Source of the DNA: Bryobacterales bacterium
GTDB lineage: Bacteria; Acidobacteriota; Terriglobia; Bryobacterales; Bryobacteraceae
Assembly: GCA_016789905.1 (NCBI GenBank)
Contig: JAEUQC010000015.1
Span: forward strand, 43,237-107,236
Reading direction: 5' to 3'
Length of the DNA: 64,000 bases
Position numbers and translations under genes: made by a program. A model generated the notes under the pieces. That model had not been told where the DNA came from and made no database searches. It worked only from the letters and a program-made list of their open reading frames with translations. Shown piece after piece: positions 34,220-43,236 of this stretch. Numbering within the stretch: position 1 is the stretch's first letter; the number at the start of each line of letters is the position of its first letter.

Positions 34220-35311
34220 CTACCCCTTCCAAGCCACCACCGACACCTGTTCCAGCATCGGATACGTCCCGCTCGCCGAAGCCGCCCGGCTCGCCACCGG
34301 TTTCAACGTCTGCACCGTTGTCCGCGTCGGCGGCGCGTCTTTGAAGAACGAACCGTAAATCCCATTCATCTTCGCGAACTCCGCCAAATCGTCGACATAC
34401 ACGTTCGACGCCACCACGTGCGAAAAGTCCAGCCCCGTCTCTTCCAGTCCATCCAGCAGGTTTCGCATCGTCTGCCGCACCTGCTGTTCCACGGTGCCCC
34501 CGTAAATGCCCGCATTCGGCCCCGGGATGAATCCGCTCTTGGCCGACAGGTATAGCGTATCCCCCGCCCAAACCGCCGGGCTGGCGGTCCTGCTGGGCGC
34601 CATATTCCTTGGCCGCACCACGCGCCGTGTCGATAGATCCCGCACCGCCACGCCCGTCAATTCCACCGTCATCCCAGGGGGCAGGGAATCCACAATCATC
34701 GATGCCCGCGCTGGCGCGTTCCCGGCATCAAAATACGGCGCGTATACTTCGTTCAACTGCGCCAGCGTCACCCCGGCGCAGTACGCGTTCACGAATGCGA
34801 AATGGCCCAGGTCAATCCCCGCGGCCTTCGCCCGCTTCGCCAGGTTCTCCATCGCCAGCGCCGGCGTCGCTCCGCCCACCCCACTGAAATACAGCCGCCC
34901 GCCCGCCTCCCGCACATCGGCATGGGGCCGCGTCGCCCCGCGCGTCGCCACGGCGCTGATCTCCACCGGCGTCTCCGTTGGCATTCGCGCCACGCCCAGC
35001 ACGCTGAACGCCGGTCCGCCCTCCGGAAACCCCTCTTTCCACAACGCCGCCAACTCCGGGAACCGCGACATGTCCGCCAAATACACCTGGCTGTAGACAA
35101 TGTCCTTCATCTGCATCCCGCCGGCTTCAATAATCAGCCGCACGTTCTGTATCGAGTTCCGCACCTGCGTCGGAAAGTCCGCCGGCATCTCTCCGCCCGA
35201 CGCGCTCCGCGACCCCTGGCCGCTCGCGTACAGAAAGTCTCCGCACAACAACCCCGGTGTGTATGGACCAACCGGTTTCGGTCCGTTCGAAGGTACGACT
35301 GGCTTTTTCAT
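34220..35311 (-). CDS. Protein with three tandem RidA (YjgF/YER057c/UK114) domains
   Basis: 363 residues, about three times the size of RidA. Domain 1 (about 1-122) starts PKPVGPYTPGLLCGDFLYAS and ends TPVEISAVAT. Domain 2 (about 127-227) is shortened and has PARASMIVDSLPPGMTVELT. Domain 3 (about 232-363) has VWAGDTLYLSAKSGFIPG and PTRTTVQTL. RidA hydrolyses reactive enamine/imine products of PLP enzymes, using an Arg in a P-x-R-S/T motif. That Arg is kept in domains 2 (PAR) and 3 (PTR) but replaced in domain 1 (PAFSVLG), where only two or fewer active sites may remain. RidA normally forms a trimer, so one chain could mimic the trimer. An intrinsic terminator for frr precedes it. Confidence 0.88.
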   Translation of the reverse strand: MKKPVVPSNGPKPVGPYTPGLLCGDFLYASGQGSRSASGGEMPADFPTQVRNSIQNVRLIIEAGGMQMKDIVYSQVYLADMSRFPELAALWKEGFPEGGPAFSVLGVARMPTETPVEISAVATRGATRPHADVREAGGRLYFSGVGGATPALAMENLAKRAKAAGIDLGHFAFVNAYCAGVTLAQLNEVYAPYFDAGNAPARASMIVDSLPPGMTVELTGVAVRDLSTRRVVRPRNMAPSRTASPAVWAGDTLYLSAKSGFIPGPNAGIYGGTVEQQVRQTMRNLLDGLEETGLDFSHVVASNVYVDDLAEFAKMNGIYGSFFKDAPPTRTTVQTLKPVASRAASASGTYPMLEQVSVVAWKG

Positions 35312-35324
35312 CTCTATTGAGCAT

Positions 35325-35357
35325 AAAAAAGTCGGGGCCGATACTCCACCCCGACTT
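35325..35357 (-). terminator. Intrinsic terminator of the frr operon
   Basis: On the minus strand a perfect 9-bp stem (AAGTCGGGG / CCCCGACTT) with an 11-base loop is followed by six T residues. It lies 68 bases downstream of the frr stop and 14 bases upstream of the RidA-like gene. This separates the translation-factor operon from the next gene. Confidence 0.88.
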
Positions 35358-35424
35358 CGATTTCGATGCGAATCTTTGTGGTGCGGGCCACGCCGATACT
35401 CACCGAAGTACCTGTACCCCGAAA

Positions 35425-36000
35425 CTACTTCACTTCGAGAATATCTTTTTCCTTGCTCTTGGAAAGCGCGTCGATCTTCGCCATGTGCGCATCCGTCAGC
35501 TTCTGAATCTCTTCATGCGCCCGGCGGTCGTCGTCTTCGCTGATCAGCTTGTCTTTCAACAGCTTCTTCGACGCATCGTTCGAATCCCGCCGCACGTTCC
35601 GCAGCGCCACGCGGTGATCTTCCGCCATCCCATGCAGCTTCTTCACCAGCTCTTTGCGCCGTTCTTCGTTCAGCGCCGGAATCGGCACCCGGATCAGCTT
35701 GCCGTCATTGCCCGGGTTCAGCCCCAGCCCCGCGTTGCGAATGGCCTTTTCGATCGGCCCGATCTGCGAGTTATCGAACGGCTGCACTGTGATCATCGCC
35801 GCGTCGGCCACGTGCAGCGTCGCCACATGGCTCAGCGGCATCATCGAACCGTACGCCTCCACCTGCACCGGCTCCAGCATGTTCACCGAAGCCCGGCCTG
35901 TGCGGATCGTCGTCACATCGTGCTGGAAATCCGCCAGCACTTTTTCCATGCGCGTCTTGGCGCTCGCTTCCACTTCTTTGATGTTTTGAAACGTTGACAT
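35425..36000 (-). CDS. frr: Ribosome recycling factor
   Basis: 191 residues, close to the usual 185. It splits post-termination ribosomes together with EF-G. Conserved blocks: IRTGRASVNMLEPVQVEAYG, PLSHVATLHVADA, ITVQPFDNSQIGPIEKAI, GNDGKLIRVPIPALNEERR and the C-terminal helices. It is 31 bases downstream of pyrH, in the standard rpsB-tsf-pyrH-frr order. Confidence 0.98.
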   Translation of the reverse strand: MSTFQNIKEVEASAKTRMEKVLADFQHDVTTIRTGRASVNMLEPVQVEAYGSMMPLSHVATLHVADAAMITVQPFDNSQIGPIEKAIRNAGLGLNPGNDGKLIRVPIPALNEERRKELVKKLHGMAEDHRVALRNVRRDSNDASKKLLKDKLISEDDDRRAHEEIQKLTDAHMAKIDALSKSKEKDILEVK

Positions 36001-36031
36001 AGAAGTTCTCTTACCTACCGATTATGCCCGA

Positions 36032-36742
36032 TTACGCCTTGATCAGCGTCCCCACGCTCTCGCCCATCGCCACCCGCATGATGTTGCCCGCCTGCCGCAA
36101 ATCGAACACGCAAATCGGCAGCTTGTTGTCCCGGCACATCGCCACCGCGCTTGCGTCCATCACGCCCAACTGCCGCGCCAGCACTTCCTGAAACGTGATG
36201 CTCTCATACCGCACCGCGTCCGCGTGCTTCCGCGGGTCTTTGTCGTAAACCCCGTCCACGCTCGTCGCTTTCGCCACCACGTCGGCATGAATTTCCAGCC
36301 CGCGCAGCGTCGCCGCCGTGTCGGTGGAAAAATACGGGTTCGACGTGCCCGCCCCGAATATCACGATGCGGCCCTTTTCCAGATGCCGGATCGCCCGCCG
36401 CCGTATATACGGCTCGGCCACCGATGGCATGGCGATCGCCGTCATCACGCGCGTCGGTATGCCCTGCTTTTCCAGTGCGTCCTGCAGCGCGATTGCGTTG
36501 ATCACCGTCGCCAGCATCCCCATGTGGTCAGCCGCCACACGGTCCATATTGCGCGCCGCCGCGCTTACTCCGCGGAAAAAATTTCCGCCCCCCACCACCA
36601 GCCCGATCTGTACTCCCGTCCGGGCCACCTCCGCCACTTCGGCTGCCAGCCGGTGGAGACACTCTTGGTCAATGCCAAAACCGTTTCCACCGGCCAGAAC
36701 CTCGCCGCTCAACTTCAACAGAATGCGAGCGTATTGGGCCAC
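36032..36742 (-). CDS. pyrH: UMP kinase (uridylate kinase)
   Basis: 236 residues of the amino-acid-kinase fold that phosphorylates UMP to UDP. Visible motifs: [51 protein letters not shown] and [17 protein letters not shown]. It begins 6 bases after tsf, so it is in the same transcript. Confidence 0.98.
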   Translation of the reverse strand: MAQYARILLKLSGEVLAGGNGFGIDQECLHRLAAEVAEVARTGVQIGLVVGGGNFFRGVSAAARNMDRVAADHMGMLATVINAIALQDALEKQGIPTRVMTAIAMPSVAEPYIRRRAIRHLEKGRIVIFGAGTSNPYFSTDTAATLRGLEIHADVVAKATSVDGVYDKDPRKHADAVRYESITFQEVLARQLGVMDASAVAMCRDNKLPICVFDLRQAGNIMRVAMGESVGTLIKA

Positions 36743-36748
36743 GTTCGG

Positions 36749-37654
36749 TTACGCCTCGGCGGGTGCGTCTGCCGGCGCCGTCTCGCCCACCTTGTAGCGC
36801 ACGAAACGCGCCACCGCCAGCGGCTCGCCAACCTTCTTCGCCTTATCGGCCACCAGTTGACCCACCGTCACCGCGTTGTCCTTGATGAACGGCTGTTCCA
36901 ACAGGCAGAACTCTTCGAAGTACTTCGACATCCGGCCTTCGATCATCTTATCGATAACCTTCTCCGGCTTGCCTTCCTGCCGCGCCCGTTCCCGCTGAAT
37001 TTCGCGTTCCTTGTCCAGCACCGCCGTCGTCACTTCTTCGCGCCGCACAAACTGCGGATCGGCCGCCGCCACCTGCATGGCCACGTCGCGCAGCAGTTCC
37101 TGAATCTCTTCATTCCCCGCCGTCGCTTCCGATGCTCCCGTCATCTGCACCAGCACGCCCAGTTGCGCGCCCGGGTGAATGTAGCTGCCCAGCAATCCGC
37201 CTTCTATCTTTTCGAACCGCGCGATCTGCATGTTCTCGCCGATCTTGCCAATCTTGCCGGCAATGATCTGCTCCACAGTCTGCGACGCGTCGGCCCGGAA
37301 CGGCGCCTTCAGCATCTCTTCGCGCGTTGTACCCGCCGGGGCTTCCAGCGCCTGCGAAGTCAACTCCGAAACCATCGTCTGGAAGTCTTCCGTCCGCGCC
37401 ACGAAGTCGGACTCGCAGTTGAATTCCAGAATCGCGCCAGATGCCCGGCCGGCGCCCAGCGCCACCGTGATCGAGCCCTGTTTGGTCGATCGCGTCGCCT
37501 TCTTCGCCGCCGACGCAATGCCGCGCTTCCGCAGCACGTCCACTGCGTCGTCAATGCTGCCATTGGCCTCTTCCAGGGCCTTCTTGCATTCCATCATGCC
37601 TGCGCCCGTGCGCTCGCGCAGTTGCTTCACCATCAATGCGGTGATTTCCGCCAT
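36749..37654 (-). CDS. tsf: Translation elongation factor Ts
   Basis: 301 residues from the ATG at 37654 (MAEITALMVKQLRERTGAGM); the open frame upstream runs into the spacer after rpsB. EF-Ts exchanges GDP for GTP on EF-Tu. Family signatures are ERTGAGMMECKKALEEANGS and ELNCESDFVARTE-like EFNCESDFVART. The C-terminal part includes LLEQPFIKDNAVTVGQLV. The extra C-terminal tail rich in Ala/Pro (TAPADAPAEA) is common in this phylum. Confidence 0.98.
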   Translation of the reverse strand: MAEITALMVKQLRERTGAGMMECKKALEEANGSIDDAVDVLRKRGIASAAKKATRSTKQGSITVALGAGRASGAILEFNCESDFVARTEDFQTMVSELTSQALEAPAGTTREEMLKAPFRADASQTVEQIIAGKIGKIGENMQIARFEKIEGGLLGSYIHPGAQLGVLVQMTGASEATAGNEEIQELLRDVAMQVAAADPQFVRREEVTTAVLDKEREIQRERARQEGKPEKVIDKMIEGRMSKYFEEFCLLEQPFIKDNAVTVGQLVADKAKKVGEPLAVARFVRYKVGETAPADAPAEA

Positions 37655-37769
37655 AATGCCTCTCTTAATTGGGTACGGTGTGAAAACAGGGGGGGAGTAA
37701 GGGCGCCGTGGTTCCTCCCCGGGAAGGGAATGGCCGCGGCGCCCAAAGGGGTTGTATTCGGCGAGTCGA

Positions 37770-38636
37770 CTATTCGTCGACGAGGTTGGCTTTGTACTTC
37801 GCCGGCACGCCAGCCAGTTCATCGTCCTGCGCTTCCGCCGTCGTTTCCGACATCAGTTGCGCGCTGAACTGCGGGTCCAGATACTGCTCGGCGTTTTCCA
37901 GGTCAACACTCTCGTCGCCGTCCTGGGTCATGATCCCCAGCTCGCTCTCGGTCACCTGCTGGCGCCCTTCAATGCAAGCTTCGGCGATCTTGTTCGTGAA
38001 CAGGCGGATGGCGCGCAGCGCGTCATCGTTGCCAGGAATCACGTAGTCCACCTGGTCCGGATCGCAATTTGTGTCCACCACCGCCACAACCGGAATTCCC
38101 AGCCGCCGCGCTTCGGCCACCGCGATCTCTTCCTTGTTCGAGTCGATCACAAATAACACGTCCGGCAGCCGGCCCATGTCCCGGATTCCCGAAAGGTTCT
38201 GCGACAGGTGCTTGCGTTCCCGCTCCAACTGTCCGATTTCCTTCTTCGTCCGTCCGCCGTAGTTGCCAGACTCATGCATCTCTTCCAGCATCTTCAGCCG
38301 TTCAATCGACCGCTTCACCGTCGAATAGTTCGTTAGCAATCCGCCCAGCCAGCGATGGTTGATGAAGAACATCTGGCAGCGGCCAGCTTCCTCCGCAATC
38401 GCTTCCTGCGCCTGCCGCTTGGTGCCGACGAAGAGTACGTTTTTACCCTGCGACGCCATCTCGGCCACGTACGCCATGGCTTCCTTGAACAACTTCAAGG
38501 TCTTCTGCAGATCGACAATGTAGATCCCGTTACGTTCGCCAAAAATGTATTCTTTCATTTTTGGATTCCAGCGCTTGGTCTGGTGCCCGAAGTGAACGCC
38601 GGCTTCGAGCAATTCCTTCATGGAAATTGCAGGCAA
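37770..38636 (-). CDS. rpsB: 30S ribosomal protein S2
   Basis: 288 residues. Signatures: [32 protein letters not shown] and [15 protein letters not shown], and [20 protein letters not shown]. The C-terminal extension beyond residue 250 is acidic and variable, as is often seen. A 115-base spacer separates it from tsf, and a strong hairpin lies in its leader (38672-38708). Confidence 0.98.
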   Translation of the reverse strand: MPAISMKELLEAGVHFGHQTKRWNPKMKEYIFGERNGIYIVDLQKTLKLFKEAMAYVAEMASQGKNVLFVGTKRQAQEAIAEEAGRCQMFFINHRWLGGLLTNYSTVKRSIERLKMLEEMHESGNYGGRTKKEIGQLERERKHLSQNLSGIRDMGRLPDVLFVIDSNKEEIAVAEARRLGIPVVAVVDTNCDPDQVDYVIPGNDDALRAIRLFTNKIAEACIEGRQQVTESELGIMTQDGDESVDLENAEQYLDPQFSAQLMSETTAEAQDDELAGVPAKYKANLVDE

Positions 38637-38671
38637 TTTGACTCCTAGTTTTTGGGGACTTCACACACGAA

Positions 38672-38708
38672 CCGGCAGGACCATCCAAACGAGATTTGTC
38701 CTGCCGGC
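38672..38708 (-). promoter_or_regulatory. Long hairpin in the rpsB leader
   Basis: A perfect 10-bp inverted repeat (CCGGCAGGAC / GTCCTGCCGG) with a 17-base loop lies 36 bases upstream of the rpsB start codon. No T-tract follows in the direction of transcription, so it is less likely to terminate rplM-rpsI transcription. An S2-binding autoregulatory leader (known for rpsB in several bacteria) is a reasonable reading, but this is inference from position and structure. Confidence 0.5.
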
Positions 38709-38761
38709 AAAGATGTGCGGAATATCCGGGTTGATGGAATCGGTTCCCATCCGCGCGCCAA

Positions 38762-39157
38762 TTAGCGCTTGGAGAACTGGAACCGCTTGCGGGCGCCCTT
38801 CTGCCCGTATTTCTTTCGCTCATGTTCGCGCGGATCGCGCGTCAGGTACCCCAGGCTCTTCAACTTGCCCCGTAGTTCAACGTTGAATTCGCACAAGGCC
38901 CGCGCTATGCCCAGTCGCACCGCGCCCGCCTGACCCGTCATTCCGCCGCCGTTGGCCAATACCAACACGTCGAACTTGTCGGAGGTCTCGGTGGCCTGCA
39001 GCGCCTGACGGCACAACAAACGGGAGCTCTCATTCGTGAAATATTTGTCGTATGGCCGGCCGTTAATTACGATCGCGCCGGAGCCATTCCGCAGGAACAC
39101 GCGGGCCACGCCGCGCTTGCGGCGGCCGGTCCCTAACCATTGAGTCAATGCAGCCAC
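38762..39157 (-). CDS. rpsI: 30S ribosomal protein S9
   Basis: 131 residues with the S9 signatures [19 protein letters not shown] and [18 protein letters not shown] and the basic tail [20 protein letters not shown], ending in FSKR, whose C-terminal Lys-Arg contacts P-site tRNA. It is 24 bases downstream of rplM, the near-universal S9/L13 pair. Confidence 0.98.
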   Translation of the reverse strand: MAALTQWLGTGRRKRGVARVFLRNGSGAIVINGRPYDKYFTNESSRLLCRQALQATETSDKFDVLVLANGGGMTGQAGAVRLGIARALCEFNVELRGKLKSLGYLTRDPREHERKKYGQKGARKRFQFSKR

Positions 39158-39181
39158 TTCTCTACTGTCCTCTCTCGCGTA

Positions 39182-39610
39182 CTACAGCGACAGCGCCTGC
39201 GGCGTCTGTGCCTGGTGGGGGTGTTGCGGGCCCGCGTAGACGTTCAACTTCCGGTACATCTGCTTGCCCAGTTTCGATTTCGGCAACATGCCCGACACGG
39301 CTTCTTCCAGAATCTTGATCGGACGCGTCTGCCGCATCCGCTTCGCCGCCACTTCCCGCAACCCGCCCGGATACCCGGAGTGGTAGCGGTACAGCTTCTG
39401 GTCTTCCTTCTTGCCGGTCAGCTTCACCTTATCGGCGTTAATGATGATGACGTGGTCGCCCATATCAAGATACGGGGTGTACGTGGTCTTATGCTTGCCC
39501 ATCAACAATCGGGCAGCCTCGGTCGCGACGCGGCCAACAACCAGTTCGCCGGCGTCAATCACAAACCAATTTCTCTGGACGTTTTTGCCAGAGGGAACTA
39601 CAGTGCTCAT
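39182..39610 (-). CDS. rplM: 50S ribosomal protein L13
   Basis: 142 residues from the ATG at 39610 (MSTVVPSGKNVQRNWFVIDA); an upstream in-frame start would add only seven codons. Signatures: VVGRVATEAARLLMGKHK, DMGDHVIIINADKVKLTG and LPKSKLGKQMYRKLNVYAG. It is the first gene of the ribosomal/translation-factor block. Confidence 0.98.
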   Translation of the reverse strand: MSTVVPSGKNVQRNWFVIDAGELVVGRVATEAARLLMGKHKTTYTPYLDMGDHVIIINADKVKLTGKKEDQKLYRYHSGYPGGLREVAAKRMRQTRPIKILEEAVSGMLPKSKLGKQMYRKLNVYAGPQHPHQAQTPQALSL

Positions 39611-39706
39611 GGAAACACGATCTCCCTGCAATCGTTACAAGACTTCCAGAATAGCAGAATTCCTTATTCTGGTCAAAACGCGCACATATGCGCTCGCCTC
39701 ATACCA

Positions 39707-40804
39707 TTATATATACTTCCAGCGCCGCGGCTCGTACCATCGGCAAAGCGGGTATAGAACCGCCGCCGCCAATAACCCCAGCGGCGCCGTCGCCCACACC
39801 GGGAATCCCACTCCATCCGGCACTCCGCCATACTTCCCCGCGAAATCCAACGGCTTCCCCATCGCTGCCGCGGCCCCGAGCGCGGCCCCATGTAGCAATA
39901 CTAAGTGGCTGATATAAAAGAACATCGCTGTCCGCCCAAACTGTTCCACCACCCCCCAGCGCCACCCTCTCCCCACGCCCAGAAATACCAGCGCCGGGCC
40001 AGCCGTCATGCACACATACTGAAGCGACATCGGATACTTGGTCACATTGAAAAACGACCGGAACCCATCCTCTCCCATCACAAATGCCGACGGATCTCCA
40101 TACGCATTCGTCACCCGCAGCACCAAAAAAACGGCCGTCACCCACAGCCCAACCCGCACCATCGGCGCCTCCTTCCTGCTCCACCAATCCCCCATCGCCC
40201 ACCCGCACAGCGCCAGTCCCACCACCGGAATCACCGGATACGTCGTCCGCAACTCGAACCCCCCGCCCACCTCCAGCACATTCTTCTGGTGTAGAAACGA
40301 CCATAAGGAATGGGCCGCCGTCCCCGCCTCGAACCGTACCGCGTCGAACAGGTTGTGCCCCGCCAATAGCGCCACCCCCGCCGCTCCCGCCGCCCGCCTC
40401 GGCCACTGCGCCACCGCCGCCAGGCACACCATCGCCACCCCCAGCGCCCCAATCACTTGAAAGAAATACCGGTGCCACAACGGGTTAAACGTCCACGCCC
40501 AATTCACCATCGTGAACTCCAGCGCCAACAACACCAGTCCCCGCGCGAACAAGTGTCGCGCTGCCTCCCCGGCCGGCTTCCGGTTCGCGCTCAGATAAGC
40601 CGATATGCCCATCAACAGCGTGAACACCGGCGCGCAGAAATGCGACAGCACCCGCAAAACATAAACGCTCCACGGCGTCACCGCCAGCGTCATCGGGTCT
40701 GTCATCACTCCCCGCCCCGGCCCCGCCTGGTACTCCTGCGTGTGGTCGATGATCATGATCAGCATCACCAGCCCCCGCAGAAGATCCAACGACGGCTCCC
40801 GCAT
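39707..40804 (-). CDS. DUF1624/heparan-alpha-glucosaminide N-acetyltransferase-like membrane protein
   Basis: 365 residues with about ten membrane helices. The start REPSLDLLRGLVMLIMIIDH has the acyltransferase-type R-G-x-x-M-x-x-M-x-x-D-H motif with a probable catalytic His, as in the DUF1624/HGSNAT family that acetylates sugars across a membrane. The N-terminus shares one base with the TAA stop of the TonB-dependent receptor (TAATG), so the two are translationally coupled. Such coupling suggests that it modifies a sugar-containing ligand or a surface glycan. The substrate is inferred only from family. Confidence 0.85.
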   Translation of the reverse strand: MREPSLDLLRGLVMLIMIIDHTQEYQAGPGRGVMTDPMTLAVTPWSVYVLRVLSHFCAPVFTLLMGISAYLSANRKPAGEAARHLFARGLVLLALEFTMVNWAWTFNPLWHRYFFQVIGALGVAMVCLAAVAQWPRRAAGAAGVALLAGHNLFDAVRFEAGTAAHSLWSFLHQKNVLEVGGGFELRTTYPVIPVVGLALCGWAMGDWWSRKEAPMVRVGLWVTAVFLVLRVTNAYGDPSAFVMGEDGFRSFFNVTKYPMSLQYVCMTAGPALVFLGVGRGWRWGVVEQFGRTAMFFYISHLVLLHGAALGAAAAMGKPLDFAGKYGGVPDGVGFPVWATAPLGLLAAAVLYPLCRWYEPRRWKYI

Positions 40805-43161
40805 TACTTCCCCCGCGACGGCAGAAAATGCAGCCCCACCGTAAATGTCCGCGGACTTCCCGGAACATTCCCCGCTCGCGCCGCAAACAGCGATGAACTC
40901 GCGTACAGCCTGTCGAATGAGTTGTCCAACTGCACCCGCAACTCCAGCCCCTTGCCAAGCTGTTGAAAGTAGCCGAAGTCCCAGATCGAATATCCTGCCG
41001 CCGCAAACGCCGCGTACGGCTCATAGCGCCGTCCGCGCATCTCCCCGCCCGCGTGCAGCGAACTCCGCATCCGCCGCACATCGTAGCGCACAAACAACCC
41101 GCCGGCGTGCCGCGCCGCGTTCGGCAGCGCCCGGCCCACCGCCGCTGGCGTAATCCGGTCGGCTTCTATCTTCGAATCCAGCAACGCGTAATTGCCCACC
41201 ACACTCAGGTCGCGCGTCACCTTCCCCGTTATGTCTATCTCCAGTCCCTGGTTGCGAACCCGCCCAATCGGCAGCACCGCCGAAAAGTTGTCTCCCCGCG
41301 GCCCAAACGCCGGATCCAGCCGCAACACATTCCGCTTGGCGATCCGGAACCACGACGCTGTCAGCAGCACCCTTCCGTTGCTCAGTTCACTCTTGATTCC
41401 CCCCTCGGCCTGCCGCCCCCGCTCCGGCGCATGCGGCCCATTCGCCAGCGGCGTCTGCGCCAGCGACGGCGCCCGGTTGAAACTATTGCTGAAATTCACG
41501 AATGCCGAAAGCTTCGGCAACACACGGTACACTGCCGACGCCCGCCCCGTCAGCGCCGTCACCTGCGCCCGCAGCGGCACTCCCGCCGCCGCGCCTGTAT
41601 CGGTGAACCGCTCCACCCGCCCGCCCAGCATGATGAGTAACTTCGGCAGTAACTCAATCTGATCCTGCAGAAAGTATCCCTGCCGGTTGGCAAGCACGTT
41701 CTGGTTCGTAAACGCCGCCGGCGCGATGAAGTAATTCCCCCCGCGTCCGTACACCGGCGCCAGCAGGTCGATTCCTGGCACCGGTCCGCCCCGTTCGGCC
41801 TCCCGCGCCGTCCCATAGCGCCCCGTCCAGTTCTGCCGCACCGCTTCCATCCCGAAAACAAGGTTGTTCCTCGCCACTCGCTGATACCCGTTCGCCGTCA
41901 CGGACCAGTCCGCGTTCGCCCGGTACTGGTCCCGGAACTCCCGCCGCATCGTCCGCCCGTCCGCGTTCACCCCGCGCGGCTCGTGGTACCGCTCCGGCCG
42001 GTCGAAGTTCAAGTAGCGATAGGTCACATCCGTGCGCAGCGTCGACGTGAACGCATGGTCCAGCCGCGTTTGAAACACTCGCGCCTGCAGTTCGCTGCGG
42101 TCCCCTGGCTCGCTCGCCGTCCACTCCCGCGCCGCCAGCCACCCGCCCGCCCCGTTCACCGGCACGCCCCGCAACCGGTGCGCCAGCAGGTTCTGGTCAA
42201 TGTACTCATACTCCATGCCCACCGAAGTCGCTTCCCCGGCCCGCCACGAAAGCCCCGTCGCCAAATGAAGATTCTCGTTCCCGGCGTTATAACGGAATAC
42301 CTTCCGGTCTTCCGCATAGATCGCCGCCCGGTAAAACAAATTCTTCGCCCGCCACACCGGCCCGGTCACTTCCCCATGCCCGCCCCGCTGCGCAAAGCTC
42401 CCCGTCCGGAACGAAGCTTCGCCCCCCGTTGCCTGCCGCGGTTTCCTCGTCACGAAGTTCACCACGCCGCCCGGTTCCCCGCCGCCAAACAATACCCCCG
42501 CCGGGCCCTTCAGCACTTCCACAAACTCAACATTCGATAGCCGCCCTTGGCTCGTGCTGAACCCGGCATCGTTGATGTCATTGTCCAGGCTCCCGTACGG
42601 GTTCCCGCGCACACCGTTAAAAAGCACCTCCCGTTGCGTAAACCCCCGGAACGTCATCGCCGAATACGGCGAATCCGTCACGCCGCTTATGTTCCGGTAC
42701 AAGTCCTTCATGTCCTGCACGTTTCGGTCTTCCAGCAACGCCTTCGGCAGCACCTGTACCGAGTACGGCAAGTCAATCAAGTTACCCGGTGACTTAGTAA
42801 TACTTACTGACACCGTTGCCAGAAAGTTGTCACTCTTCTCCCGCACCTCCACCGCCGTCTGCACCGTCTGCAGCGCAATCGCCATCTCCTTGCACCCCTC
42901 CGGAACCGTCACCGAATTCTGGTGCGGCACAAACCCCCGCCCCGTCACTGTGAATAAATAGTTCCCCGGCGTCAGGCCTTCTACGCGAAACGCTCCCTTC
43001 GCGCCGCTTTCCGCCGTCGCCCCGCCCGGCTCCAGCTTTACCGTCATCCCGCCTAGCGGCTTCCCGCCGCTGTCGGCTATCCAGCCCGTGCATCCGGCCC
43101 CAGCCTGTGCGTACACCGCCACGGGCAGTGCTAGTAAGAGATAAGAGGTTCTCATTATCAT
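40804..43161 (-). CDS. TonB-dependent siderophore-type outer-membrane receptor
   Basis: 785 residues. A signal peptide (RTSYLLLALPVAVYA) is followed by a carboxypeptidase-like regulatory domain (GGMTVKLEPGGATAESGAKG, then FTVTGRGF), a plug domain (DLPYSVQVLPKALLEDRNVQ, FRGFTQREVLFNGVRGNPYG, VEVLKGPAGVLFGGGEPGGV) and a beta-barrel of about 22 strands ending in FTVGLHF. The plug is of the FhuA/FpvA siderophore type. TonB itself is not in the window. ATGs at 43161 and 43155 are both possible starts. An imperfect GATA/ATTATC-rich palindrome lies directly upstream (43162-43195). Confidence 0.93.
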   Translation of the reverse strand: MIMRTSYLLLALPVAVYAQAGAGCTGWIADSGGKPLGGMTVKLEPGGATAESGAKGAFRVEGLTPGNYLFTVTGRGFVPHQNSVTVPEGCKEMAIALQTVQTAVEVREKSDNFLATVSVSITKSPGNLIDLPYSVQVLPKALLEDRNVQDMKDLYRNISGVTDSPYSAMTFRGFTQREVLFNGVRGNPYGSLDNDINDAGFSTSQGRLSNVEFVEVLKGPAGVLFGGGEPGGVVNFVTRKPRQATGGEASFRTGSFAQRGGHGEVTGPVWRAKNLFYRAAIYAEDRKVFRYNAGNENLHLATGLSWRAGEATSVGMEYEYIDQNLLAHRLRGVPVNGAGGWLAAREWTASEPGDRSELQARVFQTRLDHAFTSTLRTDVTYRYLNFDRPERYHEPRGVNADGRTMRREFRDQYRANADWSVTANGYQRVARNNLVFGMEAVRQNWTGRYGTAREAERGGPVPGIDLLAPVYGRGGNYFIAPAAFTNQNVLANRQGYFLQDQIELLPKLLIMLGGRVERFTDTGAAAGVPLRAQVTALTGRASAVYRVLPKLSAFVNFSNSFNRAPSLAQTPLANGPHAPERGRQAEGGIKSELSNGRVLLTASWFRIAKRNVLRLDPAFGPRGDNFSAVLPIGRVRNQGLEIDITGKVTRDLSVVGNYALLDSKIEADRITPAAVGRALPNAARHAGGLFVRYDVRRMRSSLHAGGEMRGRRYEPYAAFAAAGYSIWDFGYFQQLGKGLELRVQLDNSFDRLYASSSLFAARAGNVPGSPRTFTVGLHFLPSRGK

Positions 43162-43195
43162 ATCGATGGTAATGATAGCGCATTATCGCAGTCGG
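43162..43195 (-). promoter_or_regulatory. Possible Fur-like operator
   Basis: The DNA just upstream of the receptor start contains GATAATGCGC followed by TATCATTACCATCGAT on the minus strand, an imperfect repeat of the GATAAT-type hexamers that make up Fur boxes. The match is partial, and other metal regulators with A+T-rich palindromes could bind. Function of the receptor in siderophore uptake makes iron control plausible. Confidence 0.35.
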
Positions 43196-43236
43196 CGCAC
43201 CTCCCGTTCCCTGATACACTCAGGACCGTCCACCCC

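Noticed and set aside
39611..39706. A regulatory RNA upstream of rplM
   Set aside because: No stable hairpin or conserved motif could be recognised in this short A+T-richer gap.
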